Shown: positions 43,502 to 55,368, counted from the first letter of the stretch. The stretch: 64,000 bases of DNA from Paragorgia papillata (GCA_035771165.1 JAWNZC010000413.1:930001-994000), one strand, 5' to 3'. The notes: a model not told the origin generated them from the letters alone. A program made the numbers and translations.

Positions 43502-44171
43502 TTCTTAGATTACAATAATCTTGTTCAGAGGAAGATATTAAATACAGTTTAAACTGTAAATTAGAATTATGCGTGTTTTCTGCGTGTTTCTTGTGATGCG
43601 CCTGCGATTACGCGTACGCGCATGTCAAATCATTGTTCTTGCAAGCAAAGAAAAACATCTTGGCCGCGCGAGAAGTAAGCGCATGAAACATTAAATATTA
43701 CGAAAACCACTTTGGTAAGGTATCCGGAAAATTGGCACGCAAATAGATGCACATATGTAGCATTCAGGAAAATAATTTTAAAAAATTCTGTAGAACGAAA
43801 ATTTCAAAAATGCTGATTTTCAATTCTGATCGTTTGCTTCTACAGAATTTTCTGAAACTTACCCAAAACATCTGTTGCAACAACAGATTATGATTCATCG
43901 TTTAAAAATTGGGGGTCACCAAAGTTTTTTTCGTAATAAAACAAAAAAACTGTCATTATGGACGCCATTTTGCCAACATTGCCTTCGTCATAGTTGCCTT
44001 GACAACATTATATGTTTTCAAATTTGTACTAATTTTTAACATTTACTCCATATGCTAAACTTTTGTTAGATTTTGGAACCTGTAAATTAGTTCAAAGATC
44101 AAAATCTCACGTTCCCAGTCCTTAGGCTAAAAACTGTATTGAGCCACCTTAAAGGGCATTGGCAATATAAA

Positions 44172-44430
44172 TTAAAGTGCCTATATCATGATTGGAAATT
44201 TTACGTATTTAGGATATTTGGAACCCTCTGAGAAGATTTGTAATAGATCTTCCTTTTCTAAAATTTCATCTTCATGGACTTTTTTGCTTTTAAGGTTGAC
44301 GGAAGTGACATCTGCGCTGGAATTTGTCTATATAAAATCCACTTTTCAGATTCCTGCATAGACGTTACTTCCGTCAACTTTAACAGCGAAAAAGTCCATG
44401 ATGAAATTTTAGAAAAGAAAGACATATTAC
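44172..44430. mobile_element. TTAA MITE (AAGTGCCTATA family), truncated
   Basis: Starts at TTAAAGTGCCTATATCATGA and repeats most of 24222-24561, including ACGGAAGTGACATCTGC and its inverted partner near 44370. The right terminus is missing after about 44430. It lies only 20 bp beyond the right TTAA of the large element. Confidence 0.7.
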
Positions 44431-45580
44431 AACATACTATAACATGTTTATGTAAACATCTTGAATGAATTATTGTTTATGAGAGAACCATTTTCGCAAA
44501 GGCACCACAATTGTTTCATAATCTTCGAAGGGGACAAAAATTAAAGCTTAATCCAACAAACTGAGAGGAAAGATTAACTTATTTTTAAGGATCGGGTGGG
44601 ATAAAATAACTTTTTACTATAGTTCTCGTTACAACTTGGTATCATTTTTTTCTATCTCGCTCCAACGTAGCCGAAGAGCGTACCTTTTGTGTCAATCTGT
44701 TGCATAGTCATTAGTAATTTCGTATACATTTTTAATAGTTAGGTCACAGTAGCAATCACAATTTACAACTTAGCTATCCTCTGTTATTTGCTTTGCTCTT
44801 ATTGCTTATCCATGACGTAATACGCGTCTAATGATGATCAGCATGCAATTTATTTAGAGCAGATATAGATAGTGTATATAAGAAATCTAAAGTAGCTTGA
44901 AACTCAAGAACATGAAGATTACAAAAGAACTCGTATCACAACGTAGACTATAGCAAGTTGATTGTGAGCAATACCTTTAGTCTGATACTTCAAAATCCGT
45001 GTCCACTTTGAAGCTATCACCAATCTTCATATCTGTACGTGACCAGTATATTCCGTCACGGATCTTCTGGGCTGGCCGTGTTCAGTTTGAAGTTGACCAG
45101 ACTTTAGAACAATACTTGGAAATTTTGGTTGTTTAAAACGCTTTGCTTCTTAAAATATATATATTTATTGTAAATATATATATCTATATAAATTGTGACG
45201 TATTGTAATATTTTGAACTTTTACGTAACCCTTAACTTGCTGGACTTTGTCCCAGGGCCCTTGTCGTATTATATATTTGGCTTTAAATATAAACTAGAAA
45301 TATGTTAACACAACAACCCTTCGCTCTCTTTTACACGAATTTTTGTAAATACCCCTCTGATTAGAAAGAAGGTTTAAAAACGCAAACACCTTCGCGCACT
45401 TTTTCATTGGGAGCCTGGAAATAGCCGCTCGTGTTGGAACAATTTAAACTTTTAATTAAAGTATAATACTTGAAATTAAAAAAATTGTTTAACTCTAATT
45501 TTTAAAGAAAAACGTAATAAATAACAGAAAAATTTCAAGACAATATTCAGAAAAAAATAGAGATGAAGAAAAATGCAGGT
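44431..45580. other. Gene-poor interval
   Basis: AT-rich, with (AT)-type runs near 45155-45190. No inverted termini, coding similarity or RNA gene recognised. Confidence 0.5.
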
Positions 45581-45655
45581 CGCATCCACGGTTTGAACTC
45601 GACCATTTCGCATGCCAACCGACGATGTTAACCACCAGGCTACTGAAGCAGTTGG
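45581..45655 (-). repeat. tRNA-like SINE head or tRNA pseudogene
   Basis: On the - strand TAGCCTGGTGGTTAACATCG resembles an A box and GTCGAGTTCAAACC a B box, about 35 bp apart. The acceptor-stem ends do not pair well. Probably a tRNA-derived repeat; a functional gene is unlikely. Confidence 0.45.
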
Positions 45656-45895
45656 GTATCAAAATGTCATCAAAATAATATGGTTATATTTTACAGTTCT
45701 TTATTTACATGTTTACAAAACATTGCTAGACGATCAAAAAATATTTGCATTTTTCAGAGGCATTAAATATTTGAATTGATTGAAAACTACACAAACATTT
45801 GACTGACTGCCATGCCACGGCTATATTCATTTATGGCATTTCAAATTCATTTAGAATAGTAAAAACAAATTTCATCCCAAAATCTGAAGTGTTGA

Positions 45896-46338
45896 AGACC
45901 TGGCCAAACGCTTTCAACATCGCATTCAACATCATTCAACATTGTTGAACGATGTTGAATAATGTTGAAAGCACGAGTGGCCAAATGAATTCAACATCGT
46001 TCAACATTCATGAATGACAATTAATTGAACGCGGGCTACACAAAAGCTGGAATCGACAATATCCCGCATGGCGCATGTCTCTGTTCAACAAAGTTGAATG
46101 AAATGTGGCCAAATGCGTTCAACACCTTTCAACATTTTGAGAACAATAGAAATGTTGAACGCGTGTTGAACGAAAATTTGAACATGTTAAAATTTCGTTC
46201 AACACCATTCAACAACATTCAACACCATTCAACAACGTTCAACATCATTCAACAGGGGTGGCGAAACGCTTTCAACATGTTGAATTCAACAATGTTGAAC
46301 GATGTTGAATGAAATGTTGAAAGCGTTTGGCCAGGCCT
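45896..46338. mobile_element. MITE built of TTCAAC/GTTGAA words
   Basis: The termini CCTGGCCAAACGCTTTCAAC and GTTGAAAGCGTTTGGCCAGG are perfect 20-bp complements. The 440-bp interior is a patchwork of TTCAACAT and ATGTTGAA words in both orientations, so it can fold many ways. No transposase; target duplication not clear. Confidence 0.8.
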
Positions 46339-47997
46339 TTAGACTTTAGCATTTATATGTTTTACAGACGAAAAATTGCTCCTTTTCCGATTTTTATGCC
46401 AAATTATAAACAAGCCACGTTAGTTACAAGTTGTTTTACTATAAGAAAAATATTTAAAAGGAGATAAGACGGCAGCCACAGGTAAAAACATGTCGGGCAA
46501 GCAAAAACATATTGAAAACGGACACGTTTAAAATACTTCAAGGTCAAGGACACCCAAAATAAAAAACAAAATTACTGTAACAGTGACAGAATATATTAAA
46601 AACAGGGAAACTCGAACAGTATTGCTACCAAATGTTCGTGATTTAATACTGAAAGCGGCCGCTCTATATTTTTACTATATACCTTTTCGGTCTTTTTCTT
46701 CGTTGGCTTTTTCGCTATTTCTTTTCCCTCGTTTCTAGTTTCAGTGACGGGTTTTCTTCTACTAAGGATGTTGTTCTGCTTTATACGAAAACGTTGATTT
46801 GTTTCTGTCCTTTGAACGGGATATACGTATCCCAAAAGAGTCTTTTCTGAAGTCTTTCTCATGTCAAGAGCAAATTATGTTGTTAAAGTTTTTTTGTAAA
46901 GAATAGATTTTATTGTTACCACAATCCTTACCGGGCAAGTAAACGTACCATGCATAGAAATAAAAAATAAATATTCAAATCACAGAAATTTGTTCGGATA
47001 TGATCACGCTTGTTTATGCGTGTAAAATGACTCCACGCGTGTCGAGATTAGCACCCTCACCGGGCTTATTTGTAGTTCTGAACAACAATATATTACTATA
47101 CAATTACTGCTGTACTGCATGAGGCTTGTATTTCTGAATTGAAGACGTCCCGGGCGTACGGCGAGATTAATCAGCAATAAAATAAACAATACACTTGGTC
47201 ATGGAAGTTCTACAAACAATTTGTTTTATGACGTCGCCAGCGGCCACCCTGCATGGGGTACCAGCGGCCCAGCTCGATAAAGAAGGGCAAGCGCTTAAAA
47301 ACACGAAAAATCGTAAGGAAGCGAGGCCGAGTCACCTTGTTTTTATCAACCTTTTCCAAGTGTCGTTTAATATAACTCGATAACGTCTAGCTTCATATAA
47401 GAAGACGAAAGCCCTCACGGGCTTCCACTGTCCCAGTCTGGACCGCCTGGTAGTTTGTCGTCCATCATTCTTGTCTTTTCGACCTATAGACGGAAAATTA
47501 AAGATGGAAAACTCGTCTTTTATCGGATTTTAAAACGACTGACGAGTTTTTCGTCTTAGATAAGTTTCTCGTCTGCTAATACAATTCGACTGAATTAATA
47601 AATTATGCCAAACAGTATCCAGTTTTAAATGCCTGTGTTAACAGTCCGGTCCTTAAGTATCGGTCAGCGACCATTACCATTAGCAGAAGGACAAAAAATG
47701 CCGCCATTTTGAAACTGAAAATTGTCGCACTTTTTCCAACTGCAAAGTAATAGGAGTACGCAGTCCAGTTATTTACAGTCAGTGAGTGGAACATATGACG
47801 CATTGCGGTCTTAGAACTTGTTCCCAATCCCAAAGTTGACTGGCATAAGCAATCTTGACGTCAGCTGACGGTCAAAATATCCGGGGGGAGGAATATTACG
47901 TACTCTGTGCAGGGGAGTCGGAAAAGCCGTAAAGCAAACAACAGATGCCGGTTCGTTTAGTTTTCACTGCTTAACAACAAACACAGACAAGAGATAT
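46339..47997. other. Interval with no recognised gene
   Basis: A lysine-rich - strand frame of 88 codons (46596-46862) has no motif I recognise. No inverted termini seen. Confidence 0.4.
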
Positions 47998-48137
47998 GTT
48001 ATTTATCGACTGGGAGGTCCGTATAGAAAAATATTTGCCCGAGGTCTTAAAAAAGGCCCGAGGCCGCAGGCCGAGGAACATTTTTGAGAGCGAGGGCAAA
48101 TATTTTTCTATACGGACCGACCAAAACGGTAAATAAC
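47998..48137. repeat. Foldback palindrome with GAGGCCGCAGGCCGAG tip
   Basis: The arms GTCCGTATAGAAAAATATTT and AAATATTTTTCTATACGGAC are perfect complements, with outer GTTATTTA and TAAATAAC. The tip GAGGCCGCAGGCCGAG resembles those at 24738 and 29430. Confidence 0.8.
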
Positions 48138-48747
48138 GTATTTATTTTTTTGTACAATTTATAGTTTACATAATTAGATAAATTAACATAATTGAATTAA
48201 GATGCGTAATCGAGATGACGTTCACGTGATATTCAAAAGTCCAAAGTTTATCGTTCGACAGTAAACAACTGCCGACATGCAGTCTGACAGGGAAGCTTAA
48301 CCTTTTTTGTGATAAAAAAAAACATTCAAAACTTGAAGATCTAGTTACGAAGGGAAGTCAAATTGCAGTCCAAGTATTTTTAAAGTTTAGTTGATAAAGA
48401 TTCTTCGTCGTTCTTCTTCGTCGCTTGCTCGTTTGTGGCTGTTCGCTTCAATATTTGGCTGACTGCATAAAAATTGAAAGTGTGTTCTTCGAGTTTGAAG
48501 CCGGAAATGTTGTAGTAAGCCATTTGTAACTTCAAGTTTCAAGGACATGACACGATGAGGTTGGCATGTGGAAAATATTTGACTAAAAGGTAAAGACTTG
48601 TAGCGGTTTTGTTGAGTATAGCGGTTGGATAACAAAGAAAGACAGTTTAGTGTCAAAAGGTTTCAGCTTTTCTATCTTCTCGTGGTATGATTTTTGCGTC
48701 TCGGACGTAGTCCGAAGACCACTGATCTCTATAAAAGGATAGAGCAT

Positions 48748-48894
48748 CTCAGCCTAGACCTAGGCCTTCTATTTCCTATTTGGGGGCCTGGGGGCTATAA
48801 ATTTGAGGAGGGTGGCCGAAAGGACTGGAGCGAATTTAGTTCCCAGTCCCTTAGGCCACAGCTCAGCCACGGAAAAGCCTATGTCTAGGCTGAG
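48748..48894. mobile_element. 147-bp MITE with short target duplication
   Basis: The termini CTCAGCCTAGACCTAGGC and GCCTATGTCTAGGCTGAG are inverted with one mismatch. AGCAT flanks both sides (48743-48747 and 48895-48899); the repeat could be counted as GAGCATC (7 bp) if the terminus starts one base further in. Superfamily unassigned. Confidence 0.7.
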
Positions 48895-49286
48895 AGCATC
48901 AATTGTTCAGGAATTGATGCCGGAAGTGAGCAGCGGCGGCCATCTTACTAGGACCCACAAGGGGTCCTAAACAATATGGCGTTATGGCGTACATATAGGA
49001 GTGGAAAGCTGTTTAACGACGTTTTTCGCCAAATTCGGGAAGTTTGCGAAGATTTACCACCGAATTGAGGTTCGTAACCTTATTTTATATAATAGTTAAG
49101 TGTTTTGAACTCTTTATTCCTTTTACAAAGGCTTTTTTTTGGCGAAGATACCTGCCTATGTATTACCACTGTGAAGTATGCACCACATTCAGCCTTCGAT
49201 TCGGCCTTCGATTCAGCCGTCGATCAATTATCGCATCTTATTGCGAAGTTCTCTCCATATTCATCAGCTGGCCGCTATTGCAGAAT

Positions 49287-49626
49287 ATCATACAAAACAC
49301 AATTTTCTCAGGCGCTATATACTATAGGATTTCTTCAAATTAACATATGTTGTACAGAATTTCATGCTCTTTAATCTGGCATAAGTCTCCAGAGTGGCAC
49401 AGACCCATGAACGACGCAGGCGAGCGTTAAACAAATTGCGGTGGAGCTTTATTAATACGACTGACGGGAGTTGCGTTGCATATTTCAGATTACCTCAGAT
49501 ATAAACACAATTTTATCAGACGCTATTCTATACGATTTTCTTCAAATTAACATATGTTGTACAGAATTTCATGCTCTTTAATTTAGTATAAGTCTCCAGA
49601 GTGGCACATACCCATGAACGACCCGT
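49287..49626. repeat. Direct duplication, two copies about 206 bp apart
   Basis: Copies at about 49287-49418 and 49493-49626 share AACATATGTTGTACAGAATT, then TCATGCTCTTTAAT and AGTCTCCAGAGTGGCACA. They are separated by about 75 bp of unrelated sequence. No gene. Confidence 0.75.
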
Positions 49627-50287
49627 GAATGTATTTATTATTTTGATTTAATAAATACAGTACATCTCAAAACAAACTCGTCTCGAAACAACAGAGGCGG
49701 ACTTGGGGCAAGTCTAGAAAATTGTTTTGCAGTTAGTTACACCGCATTATCGATTGCAATTAAAGTTAAAGATAATGCTTTCTATTTTATTAATATAAAT
49801 TGTATAACGTACAAGACACAGAATTTCAATTTACCCAATAAAATTAAAGATCAAATTAACCACGAAAGCGAGTAAAGATTATGACTGCATTTACAGACTG
49901 TTTTAATCATGCCGATTTATGTTTTAGATGTATTAAAAATAGTAAAAACTGTCAACGAAATTGTATATTGGACTTTTTTCATCATACTGTTACGGTAAGT
50001 TATTTATAACTTGATAATTGTGGTGATATTTTAATCAGTTCATGGGCTGTGTACGTATCTTTTGTTCAGCTTTAATGATATAACCTTAATAAAAATTTTA
50101 ATCAATTTCGTACGTTTGTTTGTGTTTCTATTTTGCTCGTAAATGGCCTAATTCTTTCATAACTATAAATAACAGATTATTTATCGCGTATCTAAAACAT
50201 CAATCAGTCTGATTAATAGCTGGGTGTGAATGCAGCTTTGCTATTATAAGCCCTCAAAAAATAAATAACAAGAAAAATTATAAAGTA

Positions 50288-50427
50288 CTACAAATAAAAA
50301 ATCACAGTTTTGTCTCTTTTTCCCTCTCCTCTTCTTCCTCCTCTTCCGCCTCGTCTTCCTCGCCTTGGATTGTCCGGGCAATTTCTTTTTAAGTGCCCCT
50401 GCCTATGGCAGTAGTGACACGATCTAT
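50288..50427 (-). CDS. Last exon of a CCHC zinc-knuckle protein
   Basis: On the - strand, after a good acceptor (TTTTTGTTGCAG, 50439-50428), the frame reads RSCHYCHRQGHLKRNCPDNP, then an Arg/Gly-rich tail (RRGRRGGRGGRRGEG) and a stop at 50290-50288. CHYCHRQGHLKRNC is an exact C-x2-C-x4-H-x4-C zinc knuckle, a fold that binds single-stranded RNA or DNA, and the RG-rich tail fits nucleic-acid binding. Upstream exons were not identified, so gene identity is unknown. It could be a host RNA-binding protein or the end of a retroelement or transposase gene. Confidence 0.55.
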
Positions 50428-52036
50428 CTGCAACAAAAAGACAGACGGAATTTGACGTACTCACTGTAGTATGTAAAGAAAGGAATTAGGATCGGTTTTG
50501 GTACGCTAATGAATGTATGTGCAATCCCATACAAACCTCATTTTGGTTGTAAGAATTGCAAATAAATGAATTCTTAACCAAATAGTATATAGCAATACAT
50601 ATGAATATATATGTTGAAGTTACACTTTTATACGTATAAGCGATTCTTTTATAGGAAACAGAAGAACAATTTAACTAAGAACAAAGACTAAAATCTTAAT
50701 TAAATATTTTAACAAGAAGGCACTCAGAGACAGCATATATTGTACCTCCGCCAGCGAATTATTAGAGATGTTCAAAAAGAAATTGTTTAAAGATAATGAG
50801 CTATCCTGCTAGCGTAGCGTACGAGACCTACACGAGCTTAAAGTCGGATGCCGCCAGGAAATAGTTAATTAAGTGAAGTGTTAGTCGGATCAATTTATGT
50901 ATACGCCTCTGCAACAATTTGTGGTCGGTAGAATTGTCTAGAGTTCCTTATTAAAAACCCACTATAAATTGAGCTAGGAATAAGCAAGTGTTAATCTTTT
51001 CTCAATTTACCGTGTGAGGCAATGAGGCAATTCTATATGAACCGCTGGTGTTGTGAGGGCGTATATGCTTGATTTAATGTAATATGCCTATAAAGACGTT
51101 TTTATATTAAGCGAATTTTGAGCCAAGGGTAACGCCTATGTCAAACGTCGCCCTTCTCATGTGCATATTAAACAAAGGATTAGGTTCGGCGCATAAGAAA
51201 AGTGACGTTGACATAGGTCTAAGAAAACTTTCTGTTTTGTCTTCTAAAAAGATCGCCAAACGAAAACTGGCTAAGTTATCCTGATTGTCAGTGTGGCACT
51301 GCAAAGCGCCGTAAAATATAAATCCGTAATTCATCTAGAACGACTTAACTGTGCCGCATGTGTGTGACTCGTACTATACAACAGATTCTTATGCGCCGCC
51401 TTCCCTGTTTTTGGCAACTATCTCGAATTGAGTAAAATAATCGGCAACAATCAAAATTGCGAGTTTCATTTACCGCAACCAATAACTCGCAATTAGAATA
51501 CTTATTAGAATACTTCGCTAAAAAATTCAGAAATCAACAAAAAGTACGGTTTGCTTCAAATTTTTATCATCGCATTTTCGTATTCTCCACACTTAGGCGC
51601 ATATAATAAAGCGAAAAAATAATTTCCCTTGAGTTGACCAAAGAATGTAAGAAGTGAATGACAAGGGAAAGGGGTTTTGGTTTACACAATTACGTATAGA
51701 CTTCATATCAAGTCCGTCTTTCCAAATGCGTATCAGCATTCAATCGTGCGTGTTTTTTGTACATGATAAACATATCAATGAGTGACAATGTATCTCTTTT
51801 TAATACGTAAGCAACTCTAGTTGCTTAAGTAGTGTACGTATATAGTGGATGAATAAATTTTATTTTCTAACATATAACTCCTTGTTTGTTCAAAATGCAT
51901 GGTATCAAACACGCTGCGAAAACTTGTATCCAGGGTCTTATCCCGGCGCTCTAGCAACCACGGTTAATAGAAGGGAGACTGGTTAGGCTAGCCTACCACG
52001 TGACAAAACAGCTTATTGACCGCTGATTATTTTTGT
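50428..52036. other. Interval without recognised gene
   Basis: Upstream exons of the CCHC gene should lie here on the - strand, but none could be identified. A 13-bp inverted repeat (CCACGTGACAAAA at 51996 and TTTTGTCACGTGG at 52031) sits at the right edge, overlapping the left end of the P-like element. Confidence 0.4.
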
Positions 52037-52080
52037 CACGTGGCGACTTGAGTACATGGTTGTGGAAGCATGTAAGAAGC

Positions 52081-53763
52081 CAACGTCGTACCCAGGGTTT
52101 TTCTCTGCGCCCGCTGGGGAAAAGACCCTGGTAGGAGCTGCTGACGATTTGCTGACGTTGCACCGAGCAAAAAATTTAATTCGGGAGGGGATGTTCTTTT
52201 TCATATTTTGGTGAGTTCTGTCGTCTACGCCGGCTAATCTAGTTGTTATTTAAAATAAAGACTGAAATGTTTGTACCTGGTTGTCGATTATCATTGCAAA
52301 CACTTACTGGTCAATAATTACTTGTTTAAAAATGGAGACATCAATTGAAGATTACTCATATTGGAGATTTCATGCCTAAAACATTGTCTTGGCTAGCTGA
52401 AAATTCTATCTTCGATTTATCGCTTTGGAATTTTAAAGCAAGTTAGTTTTCGCACTTTATTTTTTTACAATAGCAGTGGCAGGTCGATCAAACAGTTCGA
52501 AGTCTGGCATCTTCATTTGGTACCAAGTATAGAGCATTGTTTTCAATTTAAAACCAGTATAACGCCAATGGATTGTATTAAAAACTTAAGTTATCTGCCC
52601 TTTTTTGAGTTCACTACATGCAATGTTTGGCCTAACCTTATATAATTATGACCTTTCAGTCAGCAATAGCGATTATTCATCGTTAAGTATAAAATATGCG
52701 ATTTTTAACAGTGTCCCACGTTATTTTGTAACTGATTGTAGTTTATAATGAAGTTGAGTTTTGTCGAAGAAGTATGCAGAAGAGTTTTTCAGTTCTGTTT
52801 TAAACGTTTGTACGTGTCGTTTCAATAACATTTCTTACAAAATTCTAAGCCTCAAATGCCAAGATATAATTACACAGTAAAACCAAATGCTGTTTTGTAT
52901 AATTTTAATGATATCTGCGATTCAAGAAGGGGAGAGAGAAATTTGGAGTCGGTAACATGAATTAACTAATAAACAGATAGTTTATATTGTGCCGAGTTTC
53001 AGGAGTTTCTCATTTTTTATGAGTTTTGTCGGTTATTGTCGGGGAAGGATAGAGGGTTTTACTTTTGTCAAAATCGGTCGCAAAAACATATGAAAATGAA
53101 ACATATGAAAGAACAACAGCCCATTTTTTTACGTACCGTTTTGTCATGTTGGTTTTCGGTTGAAGTAAATAAAGGTCCCATTTCTATCTTTTTTAAATGC
53201 CGTTGAGGAGTGGAAGTACTGCATCTTTTAACTCTAGTAAAAGTGGCTTGGCTTTCAGAAATAACGTACGTGAAGGACTCGAAACTGTAAAGTCGCCTTT
53301 CACAAGCTCTGCAGACCAAACGTGGAAGTGAGTCGGCATTGGGAATTGAAGCACAGTATATATTTTCCGCGGCCGATAAGATCTTGTTCTTTATTTTTAA
53401 TACATTTTTTTGAGTGTCGCACATCACAAACAGAACGACACAGGCGACAGCAATTTGTGTTTATATTTTGAGTTGCGTAGATTTTTCTTGGACTAGCTTT
53501 CTGGTACAGCTTTACTTTTAATGACATTGCTCAAGACTGATATTATGTTTTTACATTCAATGGGAAATATCGCGAGTGATAATATTTATAATAAAAGTAG
53601 GAAAATCATAACGCTGACGCTAGCCGACTCCGAACACAATATTACTTTGCCTCCCCTCTCAGAAAAAAATAATTGTCACCACCCAGAATATGGGAGGTGG
53701 CGTCAGCAGCTCCTACCAGGGTCTTTTCTCTCGCTAGAGTGAAAAACCCTGGGTACGAGGTTG
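52081..53763. mobile_element. 9-bp-TSD element (CAACSTCGTACCCAGGG termini), 1683 bp
   Basis: The left terminus CAACGTCGTACCCAGGGTTT and the inverted right terminus AAACCCTGGGTACGAGGTTG differ at one position. The subterminal AAAGACCCTGGTAGGAGCTG is also inverted at the right. Perfect 9-bp duplications GTAAGAAGC lie at 52072-52080 and 53764-53772. Same family as 22025-23539 and 26854-27514. It carries a ZAD-like zinc-finger gene on the - strand. It was inserted 21 bp inside the left end of the P-like element and is therefore younger than it. Confidence 0.9.
53068..53527 (-). CDS. ZAD-like zinc-finger protein, frameshifted, in the 9-bp-TSD element
   Basis: On the - strand from 53527: KIYATQNINTNCCRLCRSVC, then after a shift in an A-run (about 53405-53411) NVLKIKNKILSAAENIYCAS, DSLPRLVCRACERRLYSFES and VKRCSTSTPQRHLKK. 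The C-x2-C ... C-x2-C arrangement with LPxxVCxxCxxxLxxFxxF is that of a ZAD-like treble-clef zinc finger. Such fingers occur at the N-terminus of several transposase-associated proteins. Only this N-terminal part is present; a catalytic domain is absent. One extra or missing A explains the frame change. Confidence 0.6.
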
Positions 53764-53871
53764 GTAAGAAGCTAGTATTGCGATAGTGAATATCTGTGTT
53801 GAAAACCTTTAATTTCTTGGCTTGTTTCGTGTTTAGTGATGTGATTATTTCTTTAAAAATAATTTGAGGAT

Positions 53872-54121
53872 ATGCCTGGCGCAAATTGTGCGTTTTATGG
53901 TTGTCCGACCAGCAGAAACCATAAACTTTCGCTGTTTAAAATCCCGTCTATTGGCGCAACCGATGGCGATTACACCAAAGCTTTGAAAGAGAATGCTCGA
54001 AAGGAATGGCTTCGACTCATACTAAGAACGAGACAGATGACTCCAGATTTGAAGAAAAGGATCGAAGAAAACAAAGTTTTTATCTGTGAACTTCATTTTA
54101 AGCCTGAATGTATCATAACTA
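53872..54121 (+). CDS. P-element transposase exon 1: THAP domain
   Basis: The ATG at 53872 begins MPGANCAFYGCPTSRNHKLS. C6, C11, C72 and H75 (FICELHF) form the C2CH zinc site of a THAP DNA-binding domain, with the family's FKIP. The C11-C72 gap is slightly longer than usual because of an inserted helix. The exon ends before a GTAAGT donor at 54122 and joins at 54253 in phase (codon ACT A|GT). THAP domains of P transposases bind the subterminal DNA of their element. Confidence 0.88.
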
Positions 54122-54252
54122 GTAAGTACTTTTACATTATTTGCGCACATCGTCACGACCCATTGAATTCGTATATTTAGAGTACAAAGGACAATTCATG
54201 AATTATATATCGAATGATCTGCTATATACTGAATACCATTTCCAATATTTAG

Positions 54253-55211
54253 GTCCAACACGGAAAGTTTTGGTAACTGGTAGCGTTCCTACGGAGAATT
54301 TGCCTGAGAAGAACCACGAAATTACAACACCAGAGCGCCGTACACTCGTGAGGAAGGTTGTTGACGATATGCCGTCCACTTCGACTGCGTATTCACCGCC
54401 CCAGCAGATAACATCTAGCTTCGAATGCCTTATTGATCAACTGGAAGACAAAACAACAGATCCTTGGCAAGTAGGTAAATCTCACCAAGATGAAGTTAGA
54501 ATCGAATTGTTTGATGACATCCACAGCATTCCAAAATACACAGTTGTTGTTGATTCTGCACTAGAATTCACCGTGTTTGCTTATCACTGGCCAATTCCAG
54601 ACTGCAACAACATCTACCAACAAAGAAAGCGTTCGGTTAGGTATGCTGAGATCAACGAACTGTTGAGTTGCATAGAAAACTCCAGTCTTTGTGAGGGATT
54701 GCCTGAGGACGATGAAGTGCAATCTGTTGCTACTGACCCAAAAGGAACTCCACTGCAAACTCCAGGAACAATTGTACGCCATTCGGTTCCTAAATTGGTC
54801 ACAGTTGAAAATGCTCACTTTGAAGTGTCTGTTTCCTATCGCTCTGTTGCCTGTGAAGTTATTGTGGAGAATGCCAGTTCCAAACAGCCTTGCAAACCAT
54901 GCTCGAGTGCCAACAGTGCCATCAAGAGAGCTGCTAGGAAAAAAAGCAAAGCTTCAAGTACTCCAGCTAAGAGTAAAGCACCACTTGCTGCTTGTAGTGC
55001 TGAAAAGTTGAGAGCTACTGTGAAATCAACAAGGCTTCAGTGTAAGCAGTTGGAAGACAATTTACATCATCTTCAAACGAAAATTGAAAAAGATGGAGTG
55101 GGAGTGAGCCAGTCACTGGAGAAGGATCTTCTCACGATAATGGGTGGGCAAAACCTTGAGGCAACACCTCACATGAAATTCTTCTGGGAACAGCAGATGA
55201 AGCTTCTGCAG
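54253..55211 (+). CDS. P-element transposase exon 2: linker and coiled coil
   Basis: After AG at 54251-54252 the frame reads PTRKVLVTGSVPTENLPEKN, the standard post-THAP segment of P/THAP9-like proteins. A low-complexity serine/threonine-rich region with a KRAARKKSKASSTPAKSKAP basic stretch follows. Next is a probable coiled coil (KQLEDNLHHLQTKIEKDGVG) and QNLEATPHMKFFWEQQMKLL, a conserved motif preceding the catalytic region. The donor is GT at 55212. No stops or shifts. A 157-bp intron with (ATT)n and an AATAAA-like word follows. Confidence 0.88.
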
Positions 55212-55368
55212 GTTAATATTAGTCTTTATTATAATATTCTAGTAACTGTATATTGCTATAGTCTAAATGTTATTAATATTTATTGCATAGTAGGTTAGTG
55301 GACAGGTGAAGAGCCACTCTGTGGATATATTGTCCAATAAATCATTATTATTATTTTTATTATTATAG

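Larger units (their letters stand above)
38272..44148 (+). mobile_element. Complete TTAA transposon encoding a Mutator-like transposase/exonuclease
   Basis: TTAA at 38268-38271 and 44149-44152 brackets 5877 bp. The left terminus GGTGGCTCAATACAGTTTTT is perfectly inverted at the right (AAAAACTGTATTGAGCCACC), and AGGACTGGG/CCCAGTCCT-like text follows inside. It carries a multi-exon gene on the + strand (38402-43501). Nested insertions include SINE-like pieces (39490-39870), a - strand tyrosine-recombinase segment (40399-41060) and a foldback (41028-41174). TTAA duplication is known for piggyBac and Kolobok superfamilies; the transposase is of the PF20700 type, so a Kolobok-like placement is a hypothesis. 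Confidence 0.85.

Noticed and set aside
46596..46862. 88-codon lysine-rich frame as a gene
   Set aside because: No motif, no splice or regulatory context, and no repeat evidence; left as unannotated.
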